Source of the DNA: Clostridiales bacterium | Lineage (GTDB): Bacteria; Bacillota; Clostridia; Christensenellales; Aristaeellaceae | NCBI GenBank assembly: GCA_004555535.1 | Contig: SFHU01000052.1 | Coordinates: 1-18,720 of the forward strand | DNA: 18,720 nt | Direction of reading: 5' to 3' | In this document: positions 7,687 through 14,912 of the stretch, piece by piece | How positions within the stretch are numbered: the stretch's first letter is position 1 | Layout: every line of letters begins with the position of its first letter | Made by a program: the position numbers and the translations under genes | The notes under the pieces: generated by a model | The model's input: the letters and a program-made list of their open reading frames with translations, nothing else | The model's database searches: none | Told to the model about the DNA's origin: nothing

Positions 7687-8160
7687 ATGGCGCGGGCGAA
7701 GGGCATCAAGCCGATGGCTCAGAACAGAAAAGCGTTTCACGATTACTTCGTCGAGGAGCGCATCGAATGCGGCATGGAGCTGCATGGCACAGAGGTCAAG
7801 AGCATGCGCCAGGGGCGCATGAACCTCAAGGAGAGCTTCGCCATCGTCAAGGACGGCGAGGTGCTCGTCTGCGGCATGCATATCAGCCCGTATGAGCAGG
7901 GCAACATCTTCAACACCGACCCGCTGCGGCAGAAAAAGCTGCTGCTGCACAAGAGCCAGATCCGCCATCTGGCGCAGGAGTCCGGCAAGATGGGCTACTC
8001 GCTCATTCCGCTGCAGGTGTATCTCAAGGACGGTCGCTTCAAGCTGGAGCTGGGTCTTTGCAGGGGCAAAAAGCTGCACGACAAGCGCGAGGACATGGCG
8101 GAGCGCGACGCCAAGCGCGACATCCAGCGCGCGCTGAGAAGCAAAAACCGCGGCGAATGA
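7687..8160 (+). CDS. smpB: SsrA-binding protein SmpB
   Basis: A 157-residue RNA-binding protein that delivers tmRNA to stalled ribosomes in trans-translation. Diagnostic segments are present: NRKAFHDYFVEERIECGMEL, GTEVKSMRQGRMNLKESFA, HISPYEQGN and DPLRQKKLLLHKSQI. The basic C-terminal tail (KREDMAERDAKRDIQRALRS) is the part known to fold in the decoding centre. The ATG at 7687 has GGGGAGGG 6 nt upstream. An internal ATG nine codons on is less likely. The gene lies immediately upstream of ssrA, a common arrangement in Firmicutes. Confidence 0.97.
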   Translation: MARAKGIKPMAQNRKAFHDYFVEERIECGMELHGTEVKSMRQGRMNLKESFAIVKDGEVLVCGMHISPYEQGNIFNTDPLRQKKLLLHKSQIRHLAQESGKMGYSLIPLQVYLKDGRFKLELGLCRGKKLHDKREDMAERDAKRDIQRALRSKNRGE

Positions 8161-8197
8161 AGGGCCGGCCGCGGCAAGGAAAGACGGCCTGTTTTAT

Positions 8198-8546
8198 GGG
8201 GGTGTACTGGTTTCGACGGGATTGTGGGCGGCCGGGTAAGCGAGCCGTGGCCCCGGGCCACGTAAAAACCGGGAAATTAAAAATGAACTGACAATAACGA
8301 TTATTGCCTCGCGGCCTGATTAGGCTGCGCGTCGGCCCAGTGATCCCGCTGCACTGGTCACCGGCGTCAATTTAGCGGGCCATGACCATGCCTAAGCTTT
8401 GCCGCATGGCCACATCATGAAGCTACCAAATCCTTAAGCCTGTCTGCGGGCGTCTGGACGCGGGAAATCCAAAACACAGACTGCGCTCGGAGAAAGCCTG
8501 GCAGTCGCTTTTTCGGACAGGGGTTCGATTCCCCTCACCTCCACCA
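8198..8546 (+). ncRNA. ssrA: Transfer-messenger RNA (tmRNA, SsrA)
   Basis: A one-piece tmRNA of about 349 nt. The 5' acceptor strand GGGGGTG (8198-8204) pairs with CACCTCC (8536-8542) with one G-U pair, followed by A and an encoded CCA (8544-8546). TTTCGACGGG (8211-8220) is the conserved D-loop-like element, and GGTTCGATTCC (8522-8532) forms the T arm. Between them lie the tag reading frame and GC-rich pseudoknot segments. It frees stalled ribosomes and tags nascent chains for degradation. It sits 37 nt after smpB and is followed by a strong terminator. Confidence 0.97.
8290..8319 (+). other. tmRNA tag reading frame, predicted tag DNNDYCLAA
   Basis: Reading GAC AAT AAC GAT TAT TGC CTC GCG GCC TGA gives D-N-N-D-Y-C-L-A-A-stop. 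The preceding bases (GAACT) resemble the usual AACT/AGTC sequence before the resume codon. The other two frames give no LAA-type ending. A cysteine stands where Ala of the common YALAA ending is expected. The resume codon is inferred. Confidence 0.75.
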
Positions 8547-8552
8547 CAATTT

Positions 8553-8582
8553 GTCCGGAAACGATTGTTTCCGGACTTTTTT
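8553..8582 (+). terminator. Rho-independent terminator of ssrA
   Basis: A perfect 10-bp stem, GTCCGGAAAC (8553-8562) with GTTTCCGGAC (8567-8576), a GATT loop, then six T (8577-8582). Confidence 0.95.
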
Positions 8583-8743
8583 CTTCCATTTTTTCCAAAA
8601 TCGCCCGGGAGAGAACCGGAAAGCGTGACAGAGGCCAAGCCGCGAATGGCGAGCTTCGCAGGGCGGCTGCCCCGGGCTGAGACACTGAAGCCGGTGCAGG
8701 GCCGTGAAGCACTGCCCGGATAAGAGAAGGAGAGGACAAAACC

Positions 8744-9520
8744 ATGCAGATACTTGTGAGCATCTTTCTTCCGTTTCTGGGCACGGCGCTGGGCGCCGGC
8801 TGTGTCTTTTTCATGCGCGGGCGGATGAGCCAGACGCTGCAGCGCGCGCTGACGGGCTTCGCGGCCGGCGTGATGGTCGCGGCCTCGGTCTGGAGCCTGC
8901 TCATCCCGGCGATGGAGCAGGCGGCGGGACTGGGCAAGTGGTCGTTTTTCCCGGCGGCGGTGGGCTTCTGGATCGGCGTGCTGTTCCTGCTGCTGCTGGA
9001 CAGGCTCATCCCGCACCTGCACATGAACAGCGAGCAGGCCGAGGGCCCGAAGGCGGCGCTCTCCCGCACGACGATGATGGTGCTTGCCGTCGTGCTGCAC
9101 AACCTGCCGGAGGGCATGGCCGTCGGCGTCGTGCTCGCGGGCTGGCTCGGCGGCAGCGCGGAGCTGGGCTTTGCCGCGGCGCTGACGCTTTCCGTCGGCA
9201 TCGCCATCCAGAATTTCCCCGAGGGCGCGATCATCTCCATGCCCCTGTGCGCGGAGGGGACGGGCAAGGGCAGGGCCTTCGTCTATGGCGTGTTCTCCGG
9301 CGCGGTGGAGCCGGCGGGCGCGATGCTGACGATTCTGGCCGCGGGGCTGGCCGTGCCGATGCTGCCGTATCTGCTCGGCTTCGCGGCGGGCGCGATGGTC
9401 TACGTCGTGGTCGAGGAGCTCATCCCCGAGATGTCCGAGGGCGACCATTCCAATATCGGAACGATCCTGTTCGCCCTGGGCTTTACGCTGATGATGGCGC
9501 TGGATGTCGCGCTGGGCTGA
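8744..9520 (+). CDS. ZIP-family divalent metal transporter
   Basis: A 258-residue polytopic membrane protein with about eight hydrophobic helices. The paired ZIP metal-site motifs are present: HNLPEG (119-124) in helix 4 and QNFPEG (156-161) in helix 5. A histidine-bearing loop (IPHLHMNSEQ, about 89-98) precedes them, and VVEELIPEM lies in a later helix. ZIP proteins import zinc, iron or other divalent metals; the closest match by eye is the ZupT/ZIP-like bacterial group. The ATG at 8744 has AAGGAG about 11 nt upstream. It stands alone between the ssrA terminator and its own terminator. I found no metal-responsive operator or clear promoter in the 160 nt before it. Confidence 0.93.
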   Translation: MQILVSIFLPFLGTALGAGCVFFMRGRMSQTLQRALTGFAAGVMVAASVWSLLIPAMEQAAGLGKWSFFPAAVGFWIGVLFLLLLDRLIPHLHMNSEQAEGPKAALSRTTMMVLAVVLHNLPEGMAVGVVLAGWLGGSAELGFAAALTLSVGIAIQNFPEGAIISMPLCAEGTGKGRAFVYGVFSGAVEPAGAMLTILAAGLAVPMLPYLLGFAAGAMVYVVVEELIPEMSEGDHSNIGTILFALGFTLMMALDVALG

Positions 9521-9574
9521 GCACGATCCCTGCGGCGCGCAGGCAAGAAAATCTGAACAGCACAAACAGACATG

Positions 9575-9596
9575 AGCGGCCTCTGGCCGCTTTTTT
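9575..9596 (+). terminator. Rho-independent terminator after the ZIP gene
   Basis: GCGGCC (9576-9581), a TCT loop, GGCCGC (9585-9590), then six T (9591-9596). Confidence 0.92.
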
Positions 9597-9773
9597 GATG
9601 CTCCGAAAAGGTGCGCAGTGGAATGTGAAAACGAAAAATGGAATAATTGAAGCGTGATGCCGAGAAGGAGAATGACCAGTTTTCCTTTGGATATTGGGAG
9701 AAATAGCGAAAAAGCTCTGTGCGCATTTCTGCCAAAGCACAAGAAAAACGAATAATCAATTCGAAAAAACGCC

Positions 9774-9803
9774 TTTACTTTTGCAGCGGGGAAATGCTAT
9801 GCT
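9774..9803 (+). promoter_or_regulatory. Putative promoter of the decarboxylase/tannase operon
   Basis: TTTACT (9774-9779), an 18-nt spacer, and TATGCT (9798-9803) with an upstream TG (9795-9796) forming an extended -10. It lies about 70 nt before the chosen UbiD start. Confidence 0.6.
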
Positions 9804-9872
9804 GGGTGGAAAAGAGGGGGAATGCCGGGGGAACGCGTGAAGCCGGCCTACCCTGAAAAAGAGGATGAAAGC

Positions 9873-11360
9873 ATGAGTGTGAAGAGAATTCCCGTTTCCA
9901 TCCGTTCCATGCGCGATGCGATCGCGTTTCTTGAAAAGCAGCCGGGGCAGCTCGTGCGCACGGCGACGGAGGTCGACCCCGCGGCGGAGCTCTCCGGCGT
10001 GTACCGCTATGTCGGCGCGGGCGGCACCGTCATGCGCCCGACGACCGTGAACGGCCCGGCGATGCTCTTTGAGAGCATCAAGGGCCATCCGGACGCCTCC
10101 GTGCTCATCGGCATGCTGGCCAGCCGCAGCCGCGTGGCCGCGATGCTCGGCTGCGCGAAGGAGGATCTGGGCCATCTGCTGTGCGAATGCGTGCGCGCGC
10201 CCATCGCGCCCGTCGTGACGCAGGAGCCGGCCCCCGTGCAGGAGGTCGTGCATCTGGCGAGCGATCCGGATTTTGATCTCTTCCGGCTCCTTCCCGCGCC
10301 GACGAACACCCCGGTGGATGCCGGGCCGTATATCACGCTGGGCATGTGCTATGCCACGCACCCGGACACGGGATGCTCCGATGTGACCATCCATCGCATG
10401 TGCGTCCAGTCGCACGACGAGCTCTCGATCTTCCTGCAGCCCGGTTCGCGGCACATCGGCGCGATGGCGGAGCGCGCGACCGAGCTGGGGAAGCCGCTGC
10501 CCATCTCTGTCTCCATCGGCGTGGATCCGGCGATCGAGATCACGTCCTGCTTCGAGCCGCCGACGACGCCGCTGGGCTTTGACGAGCTCTCCATCGCGGG
10601 CGCGCTGCGAGGCGAGCCAGTGCGCCTGTGCGCCTGCAAAACGGTTCGCGAGTCGGCCATCGCCAACGCCGAATACGTCATTGAGGGCGAAATTCTGCCC
10701 GGCAGCAACCATGTGGTCGAGGACCAGAACTCCCATACCGGCTATGCCATGCCGGAATTTCCCGGCTACAACGGGCGCGCGAGCCACGAATGCTGGCTGC
10801 TCAAGGTCAAGGCGGTCACGCACCGCCGCCACCCGATCATGCAGACCTGCATCGGCCCGAGCGAGGAGCACGTCAACATGGCGGGCATCCCGACCGAGGC
10901 GAGCATCCTCGCGCTGATCGACAAGGCCCTGCCCGGCAAGGTCAGAAACGTCTACGCCCATCGCGCGGGCGGCGGCAAGTACATGGCCGTGCTCCAGTGT
11001 GTCAAGACCGTGCACACCGACGAGGGCAAGCAGCGACAGGCAGCGCTGCTGGCGTTCTCCGCCTTCCCGGAGCTCAAGCATGTGATTCTCGTGGACGAAG
11101 ATGTTGACATCTTTGACACCGACGACGTGCTCTGGGCGATGAACACGCGCTTCCAGGGCGACCGCGACATCATCACGATTCCCGGCGTGCGCTGCCATCC
11201 GCTGGATCCTTCCAGCGACCCGGCGTACAGCCCCTCCATCCCGGATGTCGGCGTGAGCACGAAGACGATCTTCGACTGCACCGTTCCGTTCCATCTCAAG
11301 GAAAAGTTTCGGCGTGCGCCGTTCATGGAGCTCGATCCGGAAAGGTGGCTCCATGAATAA
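9873..11360 (+). CDS. lpdC: UbiD-family decarboxylase, gallate decarboxylase LpdC-like
   Basis: A 495-residue prenyl-FMN-dependent non-oxidative decarboxylase. It closely resembles the Lactiplantibacillus gallate/protocatechuate decarboxylase catalytic subunit as I recall it, for example ELSGVYRYVGAGGTV, APTNTPVDAGPYIT, FEPPTTPLGFDEL and IGPSEEHVNMAGIPTEASIL. Candidate cofactor and metal residues lie in SDVTIHRM (169-176), H194 and E228, with E295 in PEFPGY. Expected reaction: gallate to pyrogallol plus CO2, in the cytoplasm. I chose the ATG at 9873 (AGAGG 8 nt upstream) because the conserved region begins there. An ATG at 9822 would add 17 unconserved residues. It overlaps the UbiX-family gene by 8 nt. 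The family is very secure; gallate as substrate is inferred from similarity and from neighbouring tannases. Confidence 0.92.
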   Translation: MSVKRIPVSIRSMRDAIAFLEKQPGQLVRTATEVDPAAELSGVYRYVGAGGTVMRPTTVNGPAMLFESIKGHPDASVLIGMLASRSRVAAMLGCAKEDLGHLLCECVRAPIAPVVTQEPAPVQEVVHLASDPDFDLFRLLPAPTNTPVDAGPYITLGMCYATHPDTGCSDVTIHRMCVQSHDELSIFLQPGSRHIGAMAERATELGKPLPISVSIGVDPAIEITSCFEPPTTPLGFDELSIAGALRGEPVRLCACKTVRESAIANAEYVIEGEILPGSNHVVEDQNSHTGYAMPEFPGYNGRASHECWLLKVKAVTHRRHPIMQTCIGPSEEHVNMAGIPTEASILALIDKALPGKVRNVYAHRAGGGKYMAVLQCVKTVHTDEGKQRQAALLAFSAFPELKHVILVDEDVDIFDTDDVLWAMNTRFQGDRDIITIPGVRCHPLDPSSDPAYSPSIPDVGVSTKTIFDCTVPFHLKEKFRRAPFMELDPERWLHE

Positions 11361-11955
11361 GCGGATCATCGTCGGCATCAGTGGCGCGTCGGGGGCGCCG
11401 CTGGCCGTGGACGCCGTCAAAGCGCTGCACGCTGCGGGCATGGAGGTGCATCTCGTCGCGACCCGCGGCGGGGAAATGACGCTCGCCCACGAATGCGGTC
11501 TCCATGCGCGCGACCTCGCGCCGCATTGCGCGGCGGTCTATGACAGCGCGGATATCGGCGCGGCCATCGCCTCGGGCTCCTTCCGGACGTGCGGGATGAT
11601 CGTCGTGCCCGCGAGCATGAAGACCGTGGCGGGCATCGCCTGCGGATACAGCGACAACCTGCTGCTGCGCGCGGCGGATGTGACGCTCAAGGAGCGCAGA
11701 CGGCTGGTCGTCGTGCCCCGGGAGTGCCCGCTCTCCACAATCCACCTCAGAAACCTGCTGGAGCTCGCGCAGGCGGGCGCGGTCGTGCTGCCGCCCGTGA
11801 TCAGCTGCTACAGCAAGCCGGAGAGCGTGGAGGAGATGCTGCACCATCTGACAGGCAAGATCCTCGACCTGTTTGACCTGGAGGCGGAGGACTTCCGCCG
11901 CTGGACGGGCGGCCCGTGCCAAACGAGGCCGCAAGGAAAGGAAGAATGCGAATGA
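11353..11955 (+). CDS. lpdB: UbiX-family flavin prenyltransferase / decarboxylase subunit LpdB-like
   Basis: A 200-residue flavoprotein. N-terminal RIIVGISGASGAPLA is the UbiX nucleotide-binding loop. VVPASMKTVAGIACGYSDNL, RRRLVVVPRECPLSTIHLRN and PPVISCYSKPESVEEML are family hallmarks. UbiX enzymes build the prenylated FMN used by UbiD partners; in lactobacilli LpdB serves LpdC. The ATG at 11353 has AAAGGTGG 4 nt upstream and overlaps the end of the UbiD gene, so the two are co-translated. A small third subunit (LpdD) found in some such operons is not present here. The stop overlaps the next gene's ATG (ATGA). Confidence 0.93.
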   Translation: MNKRIIVGISGASGAPLAVDAVKALHAAGMEVHLVATRGGEMTLAHECGLHARDLAPHCAAVYDSADIGAAIASGSFRTCGMIVVPASMKTVAGIACGYSDNLLLRAADVTLKERRRLVVVPRECPLSTIHLRNLLELAQAGAVVLPPVISCYSKPESVEEMLHHLTGKILDLFDLEAEDFRRWTGGPCQTRPQGKEECE

Positions 11956-13653
11956 TTCCCATGACGCAGGAGATCCCGGTCGTCAACCGGATAACAGAGC
12001 TTTCGGATTGCCGGGACAAATGGACGTTTGACGCGCAGTACGGCTGCTGGTGCCTGGAGGATGTCCTCTACACGCAGAAGGCCGATGTCCCCAAGTTCCA
12101 GCGCCTCTCCATCTTCGTGCCAGAGGCCTATCTGAACGCGGACGGCACGCCGAATCCGCTGGGCCGGTGCGGGCGCTACACGGGAGCGACGGTGCCCGTC
12201 GTGTTTGAAAACAACTCGGCCGGCTACATGCAGATGCCGCATACCTGGCTGGGCGGCCCGCGCAGCTATGCGGAGCAGTACCTGCGACACGGGCTGATCT
12301 ACGTGACCTGCGGCTGCCGCGGGCGCGAATCCCGCGACGCGCAGGGGCAGCCCGTCGGCAAGGCGCCCATCACGCTGGTCGATCTCAAGACGGCGATACG
12401 CTTCCTGCGCCACAACCGCGCGGCGCTGCCGGGCGACTGGAGCCGGATCATCTCCGTCGGCTGGAGCGCGGGCGGCGCGATGAGCTCGCTGCTGGGCGTG
12501 ACGGGCGACTATCCGGCCTACGATGGCTATCTGGAAGCGGCGGGCGCGTTCATGGATGAGAGCGACGCGGTCTTCGCCGCGCAGATCTACTGCCCGATCA
12601 TCGATCTGGAGCATGCCGATCTGGCGTATGAGTGGATGTTTCACGCGGACAAGACCTGCGAGGACTCGCCTGCCGGCCCTGCGGAGACGATGACGCCCTT
12701 CAAGGAAGCGCTTTCCGCCGAGCTCTCCGTCCGATATGCGGACTATGTGAACGCGCTGGGCCTGCGCCATCCGCGGACGGGCGAGCCGCTGACGCTGTAC
12801 GACGGCGGGCGCAGCGGTCCATTCTACGACTATCTGATGGACTGCCTTGGCGACTCCGCGACGGATTACCTCTCGCGTCTTGAGCGCGGCCTCCTCCCGG
12901 CGGCGTATTCTGTAAAGGATTACCTCTGCGGCCGCTACACCTATGAAGCGCCCGCGCCGAAGCCGAACGCGCCCAAGGAGCTGCACCACGCGGGCCCGGG
13001 CATTGGCCTCGCTCCGGACGCGCCGGCCAGAAGGCCCGGTCTGGGCGAGCTCATGTCCCGCCCGCCCAAGGGCGTCCCGTTCCGGGAGATGAAGCCGGAG
13101 ATGGAGAGACGCCAGGGCGCGGACAAGCGCGATTGGCTGATCTGGGACGGACAGCGCGCCACGATCACCGATCTGGACACCTACGTGCTCAAGCATCGCC
13201 GCCGGATGAAGCCCTGCACCTCGTTTGACAAGCTGACCTGCGACAGCGGCGAGAACGAGGAATTCGGCACGGCACAGGCGGACTTCGCTTTTCAACCCCA
13301 TCATCGGGGAGGCGATCGGCGCGTTGCGCAGCGCCTTCCCGGAGGAGGCGGCGCGCTATGAGGCGGCGTTTGACGTGGGCGGCGACCGCGAGCTGGCGCA
13401 GCGCATCGCGCTGCTCAACCCGCTGAACTTTATTTCTGCACACGCCGAAAATCCCCAGGCGCAGCATTACCGCATCCGCGTGGGCGCGAGCGACGCGGAC
13501 ACGTCGCTGAGCGTCTCGATGACGCTGGCGGTCAAGCTTCAAAACGCCGGGCATCCGGTCGACTACGCGCTCGTGTGGGACCAGCCGCACAGCGAGGCGG
13601 ACTATCCGGGCGAGGTGCTTGAATGGATTGACAGCATCTGCGCCGGTGCATAA
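11952..13653 (+). pseudogene. Tannase-family esterase, cytoplasmic, disrupted by a 1-nt frameshift
   Basis: An alpha/beta hydrolase resembling Lactiplantibacillus tannase (gallate ester hydrolase), with CGCRGRESRDAQGQPVGKAP, nucleophile S172 in GWSAGG, and YCPIIDLEHADLAYEW. The frame runs 11952-13361 and ends in unrelated sequence. Homology resumes one frame over through 13653. Removing one T from the TTTT run at 13289-13292 restores continuous sense (DFAFNPIIGEAIGALR) and a protein of about 566 residues with D514 and H546. The 32-residue Asp-His spacing matches the known tannase triad. As written, the product lacks Asp and His and should be inactive. The ATG at 11952 overlaps the UbiX stop. 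Residues about 335-400 are a Pro/basic-rich insertion. The cause may be a real mutation or a sequence error. Confidence 0.83.
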
Positions 13654-13666
13654 CAGGAGCCTTCAG

Positions 13667-13700
13667 ACACCCTCGTTCGATTCGCGCCCTGAGAGGGTGT
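13667..13700. other. Hairpin between the broken tannase and the secreted-protein gene
   Basis: ACACCCTC (13667-13674) pairs with GAGGGTGT (13693-13700) around an 18-nt loop. No T tract follows, so it is a weak terminator candidate or a processing/attenuation element. Confidence 0.35.
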
Positions 13701-13799
13701 TCTGATACCATACAGGCTGGCTTCCGCTGCGCGCAGAGGAGGGTGGCACGGGACTCATACGGACGGCGAAAACCCAAGGACGACAAGGAGGACGGACAC

Positions 13800-14830
13800 A
13801 TGAAAAGATGGATTCTTCTGCTTGCGGCGCTGATCGCCGCCTGCAGCCTCATCCCGGCGTTCGCTCTGGCCGGGGAGGCTACCCTGCCGCAACTGAGCGC
13901 GGTCAGCACGATCTTCGGCTCCGGCGACACCGGCGGAAAGACGACCGTCAAGCACATTCTCGTCACGGCGGAGGGCCCGGGCGATCAGACCATCCGCTAT
14001 TCCGACCCCGAGACGGGCGAGCGCAAGGACTATCCGGTCTACAACGAGGACGGCACACTCTTTGAGGTGGAGCAGCCGCCGGTCTGTCGGCCTCGCGGAC
14101 ATACGACATCGCGAGCGTGTACGCCTATATGCTTCAGCAGGGCGGCGGCGGTCTGACCGTGGACGGCACCTGCACGGCGTACAGCTACTATGGCTACGAG
14201 GGCCTCTCTCTTGACCATGCGGTGAAGGCGACATATACGCTGGCCGTGCAGGAGGGCGACAAAACGCTGTATTACGCCGAGAATGCGGATGGCAGCGGGT
14301 ATCTTTCCGAGGCGGTCGAAAAGACCTCGATCGGCTTCATGGGCGAGGAGCGCGTCACGCTCGCCGCGCCCGACGACGCGAAGGTCTTTGACGCCATGGG
14401 CCCGGAGGACTGCGACGTTCAGTTCATCGTCAATACCCTCTATGTCAAGACCCGTTTGGGCCAGACGGTCACGCTGAGCGCAGACGGAAGGGAGATTGAA
14501 TTCACCAAGCAGTACGCGACCGGACAAATCGGCAGTTGGGAGAGCGTCGGTATGCTGCCGGGCTATGTCCATACGGAGGGCTTCTCGCCCAACCAGCAGT
14601 GGGCCTGGTCGACGTATTACGGTTCCGGCTGGGCGCCCGAGCTCGGCGTGATTCCGGACGGCTTCCCCTATGAGGACGGCCCGTTCGGCGCCTATGCTGA
14701 TCGCTATGCGCCCGTCTCCATGGGCGGCCCCGGTGCGGGCGGCCCCGGCGCGGGCGGCCCCGGCGCGGGCGGCCTTGATGCAGGTGGTCCCGGTGCGGGC
14801 GGTCCCGGCGCAGACGCAAAGGCGCCGTAA
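13800..14830 (+). pseudogene. Secreted protein with Gly/Pro-rich tail, apparently frameshifted
   Basis: Not a family I recognise. It starts at ATG 13800 with AAGGAGG about 9 nt upstream. A signal peptide is clear (MKRWILLLAALIAACSL, cleavage probably after AFALA). The frame continues to about TLFEVEQPP and then runs out of frame to a stop at 14156. A long frame from roughly 14066 to 14830 continues with SASRTYDIASVYAYMLQQ but has no ribosome site of its own. One missing base around 14066-14100 would join them into a protein of about 343 residues. The mature part is rich in Tyr, Gly and acidic residues and ends in six GGPGA-like repeats. Its position between two tannases suggests an extracytoplasmic role in the same pathway; this is inferred. 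Confidence 0.6.
14723..14812 (+). repeat. Six tandem 15-bp repeats encoding GGPGA
   Basis: Six in-frame 15-bp units run from 14723 to 14812. Units 1, 2, 3, 5 and 6 encode GGPGA and unit 4 encodes GGLDA. Copies differ at third positions (GGC/GGT, GCG/GCA), so the array is not a very recent expansion. It forms the C-terminal tail of the secreted protein. Confidence 0.9.
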
Positions 14831-14912
14831 GGCTCAGGGCGTGCAGCGTCCCGCCGGCAAAGGCCGGGACATCCCGCTGTATGCAACCGGATGAAAGAAA
14901 GGAAGATGAACC

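Larger units (their letters stand above)
9521..9872. other. 352-nt intergenic region between the ZIP gene and the gallate module
   Basis: It contains the ZIP terminator and, from about 9597 to 9790, a visibly AT-richer stretch, then the promoter of the decarboxylase gene. A 27-codon frame (9672-9755) is present but its AAGGAG lies only 1 nt from the ATG. I see no convincing gene here. The AT-rich stretch could hold a regulator-binding region. Confidence 0.6.

Noticed and set aside
8423..9742. Long minus-strand open frame (about 439 codons) opposite the tmRNA and ZIP genes
   Set aside because: It runs antisense through the tmRNA and ZIP gene, is Arg/His-rich low-quality protein, and lacks a ribosome site. 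It is a GC-driven shadow frame.
9672..9755. 27-codon ORF with AAGGAG nearby in the intergenic region
   Set aside because: The ribosome site is only 1 nt from the ATG and the peptide has no recognisable feature. It is too weak to call.
9822..9872. Alternative UbiD start adding 17 residues
   Set aside because: A G-rich site is close, but the added residues do not resemble the family N-terminus and the downstream ATG has better spacing.
9756..11441. Minus-strand open frame of 561 codons opposite the UbiD gene
   Set aside because: Composition (RR, DG, AH-rich) is typical of the reverse complement of a GC-rich gene; the plus strand has unmistakable UbiD motifs.
14723..14812. Tandem repeats as a CRISPR-like array
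   Set aside because: The 15-bp units are contiguous with no spacers and lie in frame within a coding sequence.
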